Assembly: GCA_030267565.1 (NCBI GenBank) | Contig: BRXU01000009.1 | Location: 3,048,001-3,112,000, forward strand | DNA length: 64,000 nucleotides | Origin: Pleodorina starrii | Lineage: Eukaryota > Chlorophyta > Chlorophyceae > Chlamydomonadales > Volvocaceae | Direction of reading: 5' to 3' | Shown here: in pieces, positions 1-11,400 of the stretch | Layout of the letters: every line of letters starts with the position of its first letter | Position numbering within the stretch: the first letter of the stretch is position 1 | The notes under the pieces: generated by a model | What the model saw: the letters and a program-made list of their open reading frames with translations, nothing else | The model's database searches: none | Told to the model about the DNA's origin: nothing | Program-made: the position numbers and the translations under genes

Positions 1-2635
1 CCACCAGGGACTGCCGGGCCGGGGTCGGGTCGGGTCGGTTGAGGTGCGGGGTCGGGGTTGGGGTGAGGAGGAAAACAGAGCCGTCCGAATGGGTCAGTAG
101 GAGGCCCTCCCTCAGGCAGCACCTGAACCCCCAGAACCCCAGAAGCGACGCCGGCAACAGCAGCTAAGACAACATTTAGATCTCAGCTGCCCACCCAGCA
201 GCGGCCACCCTCTCAACGCACGGCTTGGCCCTGCTGCATATACCCTATACCCTACCCACTCCATCCCAAGGCCCCACCTGTACGACTAACGCCGGCTGAC
301 CCGCCATCTCCCCCAACCGCTGACGGAGCACCCGCTCCGCCAACTGAGATCCCCGATCACCGCACCGCGGGCCCGCCACCCGGCCCACAGTCCAGGCCAG
401 TTCCACAAGCTGTACGACACCCAGCGGCTGCGGTACCGCACCACGCGAGGAGCCGCCGCCGCTGCCGGACTCCCGGGCAACAACAGGGCCCAGCGTGCTC
501 AGCTCCCGGGCGGCCGAGTCCAGGGAGGCTTCGTCGCCGGCGATGGCGGCGGCGAGGGCTGCGGTGTCGACGACAGTGGCAACCGGGCCGCCACCGCCAC
601 CGCCAGGCGCCCCGCCGCGAGGTCCCCTGCCTGAAGTCAGGTGCTGCTGCTTACCGCGCCTGCCTCCCGCAGGGCCCCTGCCGCCGCGGGGCTCGCCGCG
701 GGCGGGTCCCTTCCGGGTTTGCCCGCCGGCGGCACCAGCGCCATCGCCATCGCCGCCGCCGCCACCGCCGCTGTCGTTGGTGCCTTGCCTGCGGGCGGTG
801 GAGACCGCTTTGTCGAGCTGCTGCTGCTTCTGCGCGCGCTGCGCCTCGAGTGCGGCGATGCGGTTGAGCAGCTCCTGCCGTCGCTGCTGTGTCGCAATGT
901 CCTGAGTCAGCCAGACGGACGCGGCGGTTGCGGACATCCAAGCCGGCCAGTCAAAGTCAAGCTTGAGATGCGGGGTGCCGGGGCCGGGGCCCTGGTGCGA
1001 CGGCTGTGGAGCGTCGCCGTGCCCCGCGGAAGTGGAGTCGGGCCGCGGCTGTGGCTGCAGCGGCTGCGGCGGCTGCATGCCCCAGGCGGTGAGGAGGTCT
1101 GCGAGCGAGCCCACGTCCAGCTGCGCCGGCAGCGAGGCTTCTGACCGGACGTCGCTGCCCCTGCTCTTGCCTCGCGGCTGGCGGGACTTCCGAACACCAG
1201 GATTGCTGCTACTGCTGCTGATACTGCCAGAGGCGGGCGAGGTGCTCTCGCCCTTTGCACTATCGCCGTTGCCGCTAGCGGCGCTGAACGCTCCTGGAGC
1301 CCCGCCGGCGGAGGACTTATCGGCGGCTGACTGTGGCCCCGGCACTTGCGCCGGCCCGGGCCGTTGGCGTTCTTTGGCTGCCGTGGTTTCGGCGCCGCCC
1401 TGCTCCGCCTCCGGTGCCTCACCTTCCACCCTGCGACGCCCAGCCGAGCAGGGAAGCGGCAGATTACGGTTCGGTTTCTACTCAAGAGGGGCGAGGGGCG
1501 CGGGAACAAAGCGCCTCACCGGCGGGTCTCGGGAGGCAGCGCTGCCGCCACGAACTCGTCCACTCGCGCCGCCACCGCCTCCACCCAGGCCCTCGGCTGG
1601 GGCAGCGCAAAGGCCGCCGCCAACTTGACGGCCGCCGCCAGCTCCCCCAGGCTGCTCGTCGCCCGAAGACCCTCCACGCGCGCCGCATCCTCTACCAGCA
1701 CCCTAGCCACGTAGGCGCGAAGACTTTGCGACGCGACCGCCGCCATCTCTGCACCGCCGCCGCCGCCGCCGGCCTCAGCCCAGACACAGATCTGTCGGGC
1801 CGCCGTGAAGGCGCTCTCAAGCTCCACTAGCGACGGCGACGGCAGCGGCGGCGCGGCGCTCCGAGCCGCCGCTCCCGGCAGCGCGGCCGCCAGGCGCACG
1901 GCTTCGTGCGGCGGCGCCAGGCGCAGCATGCGCAGCAGGGCTCGGATGCTGCACAGCACGGAGACCAGCTGCTTGAAGGACAGCAGCTGCTCCCGGGCGG
2001 CCAAGTCCTTCAGCAGGACAGGCAGCAGCGCCTGCGCTCACAGTCCAGCAAGGAAAAGCCCAGTAGAGGAAGAATGCCGTAGGCGGCAGGCTGGCGGGGC
2101 GGGAGGTATCCGTGCTACGTGCGGTGTGACGTGCAGGATTCCCCCAACGGGCGGGTGGGTGAAGGGGAAGCAAAGGTGGACCGACGCGGTGGACGAGCAG
2201 TGCGCCATGCCGTACAGAGTCCGTCCTCGGTCGGATGCTCCGGGACCTGATCGTGCTCACCTTGACGCGCGCCGCAGCATCCGCCTGGATGCCGGCCTTG
2301 GGGCCGCTTCCGCCGCCAGCCAAGCACCTGGCCAGGGCCGCCAGCAGCTCCACCTGGTGGAAGCTGGAGGCAGCTGGACCCTGCCTCAGGCGCTCCGCTA
2401 GCTGCAACACCTCGTCAACGCTGCCGGCACTGCTGAGCTTCTCGACAAGCAAGAAGCTAGGGGTGCGATCTGTGGCGGGCCTGGAGCCGGCGGGGCGCTG
2501 CGGAAGCGCAGGGACGCGAGAGATGTTGAGGATACGGCAGGGCGTGCGACAGGGCAGGGCAGGCCTCGCGGGCCTTGCCGGCGGACGGACCCGCCCCCAA
2601 AAGCCCGCTTTATGGGCCTTCATCGCTGTATCCAT
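1..2635 (-). CDS. OPR-like protein, copy A (3' part beyond window)
   Basis: This is the partial paralogue of the complete gene at 5646-16755. Exons on the minus strand are 2261-2635, 1520-2031, 278-1430 and 1-10, the last being the start of exon 4. All splice sites match those of copy B and the frame stays open throughout. Exon 1 is 125 codons against 130 in copy B because a Gly/Ser-rich unit is missing. Exons 2 and 3 differ by two codons and one codon. The N-terminus is rich in Arg, Ala and Pro and could be an organelle transit peptide; the rest is Ala/Gly-rich helical sequence with low-complexity spacers. No stop or frameshift is visible, so this looks like a functional gene rather than a pseudogene, although its 3' two thirds are not in view. 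Function is inferred only by homology to copy B. Confidence 0.75.
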
Positions 2636-2740
2636 GTCGTCTTATTTCGTGAAGGAATTTGCGCGATTCGAGCGCAGAGCTGGCCTGCACGTGCTTGTGA
2701 AAGGCTGCGCTGCCCGGCTGGCTTGTAGTGCTTCGCGGTG
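1..2740. repeat. Left arm of a large inverted duplication
   Basis: The sequence is the reverse complement of about 5500-8482, with small indels. Matching landmarks are position 1 with 8482, 278 with 8080, 1430 with 6925, 2031 with 6325 and 2635 with 5646. Similarity includes exons, introns and, more weakly, about 100 bp upstream of the start codon. The arm continues past the left edge, so its full length is unknown. Indels in coding parts are multiples of three, while intron 1 differs by about 60 bp. This pattern points to a real diverged duplication rather than an assembly echo. Confidence 0.93.
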
Positions 2741-2900
2741 GGCACAGCTGCCTTGCTTTAACGACATAATGTTGCAAACCTATGGAATCAGAATAAACAG
2801 GCGAGATACAGGCGAGATACCAATCTCTGCTTCTGAAGCCAATTCCATGTTGGAAAATAATATGTTCAACGGAATCTGGTAATTCCAATTGGTCTTTTGT

Positions 2901-2977
2901 GACTAGCTGGCTGGTGGCTGGCTCCTGGCCGGCTGCCATCGAATGCGGGGCGTTTTCCGTTGGAAGGTCGTTGCACC
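2901..2977 (+). repeat. Left inverted repeat of the hAT-like element
   Basis: It pairs with 5089-5165. The innermost part (2948-2977, containing GCGTTTTCCGTTGG) and the outermost part (CTGGCTGGTGGCTG) are the best conserved. Confidence 0.65.
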
Positions 2978-3434
2978 TCATTCCCATCGTTCGCTACGTT
3001 GCTACACCGCTAGGGCGCAGGAGCTCTTGTCGCTAGAGCTCCCTTTGACCTCGATCGTCGATTTGTAATTCAGCATGCCACCTAGGGTTGTGAATTTAAG
3101 CTTAATTTTGGTTTTGACATGTGTAATTATGTAAGCTTATTCCTGTAATAAGTAAATCGACTTAATTTAGGGTCCGTGGGGTTCCAAACCTGGAACCTTA
3201 TTTTTATCTTCGTACACAGATTTTCTACGTTTTCCCTGCATGTTCGAGGTTTTCTATAGTATTTTCTAAACATACTTACTACTTGGACACCACTTCAGCA
3301 CGTGTAAAGCTCAAACAGCGACAACTGTCTTTATAATTCAAACCAATGGCTGACTCGGGCAAGACATCAACATCGGCGCATATGGCGGCGTTGATGTAGC
3401 AATCCCACCCACTGTCAAGGGCCAGCAACACCAC

Positions 3435-4871
3435 ATGCAAAAGGGGACCACGCTGCTGGAGGCTGTCTGCAACTCTGCGGGCTTGCCCGTCATGCCCGCC
3501 CGCACTTCCTGCGGCAAGGGCAAGCCCTGTGAATGGGTGCGGGAGCAGTTCAACAAGGACACAGGGACTTGCAATCACTGCGGCCACAAGTTCAGCCAGT
3601 CGAACGTCACCCACAACAAGCAGCACCTCCTCAACACGCGGGTGTGCTCCTTCTCGCGCTCACAAGAGGCCCACGATCTCGCTCTGTTTATCCCGGACGT
3701 CGCCAAGATCGTGCCGAGCGCCAACATGCGCGAACCGCTGCAGAATTCCCTGATCGGCATCTCCCTCAGCGCCGGTGTCGACAAGGTTACGCCGCCGTCC
3801 CAAAAGCGGCAGGCTGTCTCGTTTGTTGACCGCATGGATTCGGATGAGCAAGCGACCCTGGAGAAGGCCTTCGCTCTCATGCTGGTCGCCACTAACGGGC
3901 TCTTCCACTGGGCCGAGCAGCGCATCGTCAAGTGGTTCTATGGGTTGCTCCGCCCCTCCTTCGTGGTGCCGTCGCGCTTCACGCTCTCACAGCCGCTGCT
4001 GTTCTCCATCTACTCGTCTGTCCACGGGGAGATGACCGCCCGGCTGAAGGAAACCATGTACCTGACCATCACGCTCGACGGCTGGGCGCAGAACCAGGGC
4101 GCCCACATTCTCAACTTCATGGCCTGCTTCTTCGCGGTCGCCTTCTTTGTGGACATGAAGGCGAGGCATACGGGAAACGTGATTACGGGTGCCAGCGGCG
4201 GCCAGCTTTCTTTTCAACGTTTGGGACGCCATAACCCGGATACACCCCGCAACCCCTCATTCCACCGCCTGACGAGTCTGTCCTACTACTTGCAACGTAG
4301 TTACCAGGGCGGCTTAATCCCCTACACACAATCTGCATTGGACGTGACCAGCATCGGTGCCACCGCTGCAGAGCTACCGGTGGGCCTGAGTCAGAGCAGT
4401 ACCGCAACCTGGCACACGAGCAGCACGCCAAAGCTTAGCCGTCTAATGCAGCTGCTCATCGGGTTTATGCACACGCCAATATCACCAGCTTTAATAAGGC
4501 GCACACAGCTTCTCATCGCCAAGGAAGTGCCCGCCGCCCTGGCGTTGCGTGAGGAGGCCAGGGCGTTTGCGGCCAAGGCCGCCAAGGAGGCCAAGATGAC
4601 CACTACAAGGGCTGCAAAGGAGGCCAAGGCGGCGGCCAACGCCAAGGCTGGTGAGAAGACAGCGGCGGAGGCTTCGGCTGCTGTTGGGGCGCCAGCCGTC
4701 GCGCCACAGCCGGCTTTGAATGGGACCAGCATGCTCGCCGGTGAGATCGCAACCGGGCTACTGGCTCGACTCGCTGGCATTCCGACGGGCCCCACGGGCG
4801 TCGGTCTCCCGTCCTCACGTACGGCAAACCTGTCCCCGTTTCGCTGTTTGATCCGGGCGTGGTGCTCCTGA
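3435..4871 (+). pseudogene. hAT-like transposase remnant (BED finger plus DUF659-like)
   Basis: A 478-codon open frame. Near residues 46-71 is a BED-type zinc finger arrangement (Cys46-x2-Cys49, His64, Cys71). Residues about 125-250 resemble the DUF659 transposase-like region of plant and algal hAT elements, including the LDGW motif and a following aromatic stretch. From about residue 250 the homology stops. The C-terminus has an Ala/Lys-rich probable coiled coil (about 360-415) and lacks the hAT dimerisation domain. It is therefore truncated, rearranged or missing an unrecognised intron, and is unlikely to be an active transposase. The ATG was chosen as the first in frame; an upstream exon is possible. 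It could also be a host gene recruited from a transposase, which I cannot exclude. Confidence 0.55.
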
Positions 4872-5088
4872 GGCGCGATCGGCGCCTCTTGCGCCGGGCC
4901 TCAGCGACCGCTTTGGCGGCGGCCTGTCACAGATGGGCTTGGCGGCTTGCCAATCACCGTGGTTCAGCAGCCAGCAGCTTTTCGCACAGCTGACACAGCT
5001 CATTGCACAGCACCAGGCATACTGGGCGCAGCAGCAGGCAGAGCCTTGGTACGACCGTACGACCGAATAAGGTGCAACGCTGCAACCT

Positions 5089-5165
5089 GGTGCAACGACC
5101 TCCCAACGGAAAACGCCCGGTTTTCGCTTTTTGGCAGCAGCAAGTCAGCCACCAGCCAGCCAGTC
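5089..5165 (-). repeat. Right inverted repeat of the hAT-like element
   Basis: Reverse complement partner of 2901-2977, also 77 bp. It begins with GGTGCAACGACC and ends in repeated CCAG units. Confidence 0.65.
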
Positions 5166-5499
5166 AGTGCAAATTAAATTGAAACACCATATTCCGGTTT
5201 TCAGCGAGAACTCGGCTTCAGCATCAGAGATGACCTCTGACGTGCGTAGGCACGGTTCGAGGCACAGTGAATCGACGATGCAGGACCCGTGATGTGTAGA
5301 GTAATAACTATCAGAACCTCGAACAGAACCTCGGATACAGATGTGGAGATCCTTACCTGGTGCATTACCTGGGAATTATGTTATTCACATCCTCTGAAAC
5401 ATTTTCCCGGAACCGTCGAACTGAAATGAGGCACGTTTGTGACGTGCCACACACATAAAACTTCACATTGTCATAGTATGCGGCAGAAGGGAATTATCT
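5166..5499. other. Spacer between the hAT-like element and the right arm
   Basis: AT-richer non-coding sequence. I see no gene or recognisable site in it. It presumably contains part of the copy B promoter. Confidence 0.5.
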
Positions 5500-8482
5500 A
5501 AGATGATTCATAGCGGACCAGCAGTGGCTTCCTGCGGAGCGCGCGCCGTGCCCAAAAGCTAACCAGGCAGCGCAGCAATTCACGCACAAGCACGGGCCAC
5601 CTCTACGCTCCAGTGGCACAAAGCCCTTTACGAGGACATATTGATATGGATACAGCGATGAAGGCCCGCCAAGCGGGCGTTTTCGGGCGGGTCCGTCCGC
5701 CGGCAACGCCCGCGATGCCTGCGCCGCCCTGTCGCACGCCCTGCCGCATCCTCAACATCTCTCGCATCCCTGCGCTTCCGCAGCGCCCCGCCGGCTCCAG
5801 GCCCGCCACAGATCGCACCCCTAGCTTCTTGCTTGTCGAGAAACTCAGCAGTGCCGGCAGCGTTGACGAGGTGTTGCAGCTAGCGGAGCGCCTGAGGCAG
5901 GGTCCAGCTGCCTCCAGCTTCCACCAGGTGGAGCTGCTGGCGGCCCTGGCCAGGTGCCTGGCTGGCGGCGGAAGCGGCGGCGGCGGCAGCGGCCCCAAGG
6001 CCGGCAGCCAGGCGGATGCTGCGGCGCGCGTCAAGGTGAGTGTGCAGATGGGTTAGGACCGATGTTATTACATTGGGCCTTTCGTGGCTACCCAGCTTCG
6101 TACGAACAGGCCCCAGAGCGACCGACCGAGGACGGACTCTGTACGGCATGGCGCACTGCTTGTCCACCGCGTCGGTCCACCTTTGCTTCCCCTTCACCCA
6201 CCCGCCCGTTGGGGGAATCCTGCACGTCACACCGCATGTAGCACGGAGACCTCTCGCCCCGCCAACCTGCCGCCTACGGCATTCTTCCTTACCTGAGCTT
6301 TTCCTTGCTGGACTGTGAGCGCAGGCGCTGCTGCCTGTCCTGCTGAAGGACTTGGCCGCCCGGGAGCAGCTGCTGTCCTTCAAGCAGCTGGTCTCCGTGC
6401 TGTGCAGCATCCGAGCCCTGCTGCGCATGCTGCGCCTGGCGCCGCCGCACGAAGCCGTGCGCCTGGCGGCCGCGCTGCCGGGAGCGGCGGCTCGGAGCGC
6501 TGCGCCGCCGCTGCCGTCGCCGTCGCTAGTGGAGCTGGAGAGCGCCTTCACGGCGGCCCGGCAGATCTGCGTCTGGGCTGAGGCCGGCGCCGGCGGCGGT
6601 GGTGGTGGTGCAGAGATGGCGGCGGTCGCGTTGCAGCGGCTTCGCGCCTACGTGGCTAGGGTGCTGGTAGAGGATGCGGCGCGCGTGGAGGGTCTGCGGG
6701 CGACGAGCAGCCTGGGGGAGCTGGCGGCGGCCGTCAAGTTGGCGGCGGCCTTTGCGCTGCCCCAGCCGAGGGCCTGGGTGGAGGCGGTGGCGGCGCGAGT
6801 GGACGAGCTCGTGGCGGCGGCGCTGCCTTCCGAGACCCGCCGGTGAGGCGCTTTGCTCCCGCGCCCCGCTTGAAGAGAAACCGAACCGTAATCTGCCGCT
6901 TCTTTGCTCGGCTGGGCGTCGCAGGGTGGAAGGTGAGGCACCGGAGGCTGAGCAGGCCGGCGCCGAAACCACGGCAGCCCAAGAACGCCAACGGCCGGGG
7001 CCCGCGCGGGTGCCGGGGTCACAGTCAGCCGCCGATAAGTCCTCCGCCGGCGGGGCTCCAGGAGCGGTCAGCGCCGCTAGCAGCAACGGTGACGTTGCAA
7101 AGGGCGAGAGCAGCGCGCCCGCCTCTGACGGTAGCAGCAGCAGCAGCAGCAGTCCTGGTGTTCGGAAGTCCCGCCAGCCGCGAGGCAAGGGCAAGGGGGC
7201 CGACGTCCGGCCAGAGGCCTCGCTGCCGGCGCAGCTGGACGTGGGCTCGCTCGCAGACCTCCTCACCGCCTGGGGCATGCAGCCGCCGCAGCCGCTGCAG
7301 CCACAGCCGCGGCCCGACTCCACTTCCGCGGGGCACGACGACGCTCCACAGCTGTCAGACCAGGGCGCCGGCCCCGGCCCCGGCACCCCGCATCTCGAGC
7401 TTGACTTTGACTGGCCGGCGTGGATGTCCACAACCGCCGAGTCCGTCTGGCTGACTCAGGACATTGCGACGCAGCAGCGGCGGCAGGAGCTGCTCAATCG
7501 AATCGCCACACTCGAGGCGCAGCGCGAGCAGAAGCAGCAGCAGCTCGACAAAGCGGTCTCCACCGCCCGCAGGCAAGGCACCAACGACAGCGGCGGTGGC
7601 AGCGGCGGCGGTGGCGATGGCGCTGGTGCCGCCGGTGGGCAACCCCGGAAGGGGCCCGCCCGCGGTGAGCCCCGCGGCGGCAGGGGCCCTGCGGGAGGCA
7701 GGCGCGGTAAGCCGCAGCTTACTTCGGGCAGGGGACCCCGCGGCGGGGCGCCTGGCGGTGGCGGTGGCGGCCCTGGTGCCGCTGTCGTCGACGCCGCAGC
7801 CCTCGCCGCCGCCATCGCCGGCGACGAAGCCTCCCTGGACTTGGCCGCCCGGGAGCTGAGCACGCTGGGCCCTGTTGTTGCCCGGGAGTCCGGCAGCGGC
7901 GGCGGTTACGCGCGTGGTGCGATACCACAGCCGCTGGGTGTCGTACAGCTTGTGGAACTGGCCTGGACTGTTGGCCGGGTGGCTGGCCCGCGGTGCGGTG
8001 CTCGGGGATCTCAGTTGGCGGAGCGGGTGCTCCGTCAGCGGTTGGGGGAGATGGCGGGTCAGCCGGCGTTAGTCGTACAGGTGGGGTCTTGGGATGGAGT
8101 GGGTAGGGCACTGGTATAGGAGGCTATGTGGGTACCGGGTAGGGAAGGGAGGCTCCCCCGTCTCCTGGGCTCGCCGGTGCCGGGCTGGTGATGGATCCTG
8201 GAAAGGGGAGGGAAGGCTGGGAAGGCTCGGTCCTGTAGCAGGGCCAAGCCGTGCGTTGAGAAGGTGGCCGCTGCTGGGTGGGCAGCTGAGATCTAAGTCG
8301 TGTCTTTGCTGCTGTTGCCGGCGTCGCTTGTGCGGGTTCTGGGGCTCCCATGCTCCCCATCCAGCCCCACCTGCCTCCTACTGACCCATTCGGACGGCCC
8401 TGTTTTCCTCCTCACCCCAACCCCGACCCCGCACCTCAACCGACCCGGCCCGACCCGACCCCGGCCCGGCAGTCCCTGGTGG
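5500..8482. repeat. Right arm of the inverted duplication (part inside the window pair)
   Basis: This is the reverse complement of 1-2740. The visible match ends at 8482 only because the partner arm reaches the window edge. It holds the upstream region, exons 1-3 and the start of exon 4 of OPR-like copy B. Intron 1 is 289 bp here and 229 bp in the left arm. Confidence 0.93.
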
Positions 8483-11400
8483 CAGTGGGCCTTATGCGCC
8501 CCCAACTGGACGACGTCACGGTGTCCCTGGCGCTGGGCCAGTTGCGTCCCAAGCTCTCCGAACTGCCGCCCCGAGAATCCCTGGAGCTCATCACACTGCT
8601 GTCCACCCGCGTGGCGGCACCACCGCGCACGCCGGCACCGCGTGAGGTGCTGGAGCCGCTGGCAGCAGGCGTCGCCGCCGCCGCAGCACGCGACGCCGCG
8701 CCGGCTGAGCTTGTGCCGTCGCTGCTGCGGCTGTGTGCGGGCTGGGGTGTGCCGCTGCCGGCTGATTCGCTGGGGGCGGTGGCGCGGGCGGTGGAGCGGC
8801 GGGTGCGGCGGGAGATGATGGAGGGAGGCAGTACGGATCTGGTGCTGTGGCAGAGCCTCAAGGAGAGCAAGCGCTACATGGTGGGGCGGGGCGGGGCAGG
8901 GCAGGGGGTGCGACCAGGGCGAGCTGCTGACTGGATAACCCCTCACTATACAACTGCGCAAGGCGGGGATGTGGGGTTGTGGGAACCGGCAGGCTCGGCG
9001 CGAGGGAGGGAGCGAAGCAGCGGAGGGCGAGGGTTGCTTAAGGCGGTGTCATGGGCACCGGCAGAATGAAAGGCAAGAGATGCTCCTCCTGTTGCGGTGG
9101 TGATTCAGGTGGAGAGCCTGTCCGGCGGGGTCGTGTCGGGCGACCCAAGCAGCGGTGGTGGCAACAGTGCAGGTGGCGGCAGCTTTCTCGGTGGTCTGAT
9201 GGAGGGCGTGGTGCTGCCGCTGGCGGCGCTGGGTCAGCACTTCGAGGGTTACGAGACGACGATGGCGGCGCTGCACCGCTGGCTGGAGGCGGGGCTGCCG
9301 GGTCTGACGGCGGCCAAGGCCAGTGCGCTGCTGGGGCAGGTGGCGGCGGCCAGCGGCTGGCCCCACGTGCCCCTGTTCAGAAAGGTGGGGGCTGCAGGAA
9401 GCGAAGCGAAGCGAAGACGGCTGTGTAGCGGCTGGTGGGGCGTGGTCCGGTCCCCAGATCTTGTCACTCCTCATTCGCTCGCTCCCCGTTCCTCGGTCGC
9501 TCGTCCCAGGATCTTGAGCTGCTGATGGTGGCGGTGCTGCGCGAGGAGTGGCTGCTGGGTCAGGAGGTGGGGGCGGCGGAGCTGTCGCAGCTGCTGCTGG
9601 CGGCGTGCAGGGCCCTGCGCGTCATGGCGGCCAAGGTGGTGCGCAGCGGCAGCGTGCCGGTGAGTCCACAGCTCACATTGCCTTCCCTGGAGCCTGCCCC
9701 TCTGTTACCTTCATGGATTGCGCTCAGGGCCTATCCACTAAGTCCACCAGCCAACTATTCCCAGTTTCCCACCAGACAGTGCACCCAGAGAAAGCAACCC
9801 ATGCAACCCAAGAGCAGCACCTCAGCCCCCTGTCTCCTCTTTTGCTTGCTTCGCTGCGGACCTGCATCACACGGTTCGTGCAGGAGGACGCCGCACCGCA
9901 GGTCGCACCACTGCTGCTGCCGGCGGTGGAGTGGCTGTTGGCGTTACAGCCGGGAGCCGACGCCGTGGCGGCCGCCATGCAGGGCCTGTTCGTGGAGCTG
10001 CAGCTGCCAGCCGACGGAGGCGCGCTGGCGGGCATGGCAGCAGCCGCCAGCGGTGGGGGCGGCGGCGGCGGCAGCGAATCACCGCCGCTGCCACCGCTGG
10101 CGGCGCGACTGCTGTCGCAGGCCGAGCCCTCCCTGGACTCCGATGGCTTTAGCAGCGCGCGCTCTGGCGCCTTCATCCTGGCGGCTTGCGCGCGCTGCGG
10201 TTACGCGCCGCCGCCGCATCTGCTGACCAAAGTGTACGACGCGACGCGGCGGGCGCTGCGACGGCCGACGGGGGCCAGCCCCGGCGCCGTACCGGCGGCT
10301 TCGGCCGAGGTGCTGGTCAGTCTCGTGGAGAGCGTCAGCCGATTGGATGCCGTACAGGCGGCGACGGCGAGCAACGACGCGGCGGCGGAGGCTGACGGCG
10401 GCGCCGCCAGCGCTGCCTCGACGGCGGTGGCTGCTGCTGCGGCGACGCGTGACGCTCTCCTTCAGGAGGTGGTTCTGGGTCTCACCACGGAGGAGGCGCT
10501 GCGGGTGCTGAGGTCTCAACCCGACCGCCTGGCGACGGCGCTGCGGCTGGTGGCGCTGGCGGGCGTCAAGGACCTGCCCGACAGCTGGATTGCCTCGTGT
10601 GCCGCTGCCGTACAGGACCTGCTGCCGGCCCTCAGCCATCGCGGCCTGGCCCACGCCGCGTCGGGCCTGGCGCTGCTGGGTGCCCGCCCGCCGGCCGCCT
10701 TTGTCGAGTCGATGCTGCTCCGGGCCGAGAAGGCTGTCGGCGGCTCGTCCAACTGGAAGCGGTACGACGTGGACGAGCTGGGGCTGTTGCTGGGAGCCGC
10801 ACACGTGCTGTGGGGTGGCAGCGGGCGGGAGGCGGGTGGTGGCGGGCAGCAGCTGAGTCGGGCGGCGCAGGATGCGTGGGACCGCGCGCACATCAACTTT
10901 GTCAGCGCGCAGGCGGACGTACTGCCGCGGTACCGGCCGAACGAGCTGCAGATGACGGTGGCGGCGGTGGCGGCCTACGAGCTCAGCCGGCCGTGGGCTG
11001 GCGGCAGCGGCGGCGGCAAGGGACCCACGGGTCGTTCCGGGCCGGGCAAAACCGCCAGCCTGCGGCCCACAGACTATATGGGCGGGGTGGAGGCCAAGTG
11101 GGTGGAGGCATGCGGCGCGGCGCTCCTTGAGGCCCGGCGTCGGCAGAAGCTGGCGGCATCTCCCGGGGGCCGTTTGGCGGTTTCGGAGCTGCCCCCGGCC
11201 GGTCTGCTCCTGGATGTGCTGCGCCTGGCGTCGCGTGTGGTGGCGGACAGCGCTGACGGCTCCATTCGGCAGCTGGCGGCAGCTGCAGGGACCGTTGATG
11301 ACCTGGCGGAGTATGTACGACTGTCGCTCGCCGACTGGGCGGCCGTCGCCAGCGATGACGATGACGCCGGCGGCGGCCGGGGTGACCCCGGTAAGCCCGG

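Larger units (their letters stand above)
2901..5165. mobile_element. hAT-like element remnant in the palindrome loop
   Basis: The stretch is bounded by a 77-bp imperfect inverted repeat (2901-2977 and 5089-5165) and encloses a transposase-like reading frame at 3435-4871. The outer 20 bases match at 19 positions and the inner 30 bases match with one difference, while the middle is diverged. I could not find an 8-bp target-site duplication directly outside the repeats, so the true ends may lie elsewhere. The flanks are AT-richer than the genes around them. It sits in the spacer between the two OPR gene copies and may have taken part in forming the inverted duplication. Confidence 0.6.

Noticed and set aside
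2880..5180. 8-bp target-site duplication flanking the hAT-like element
   Set aside because: Bases just outside the two 77-bp repeats do not match, so no duplication can be claimed.
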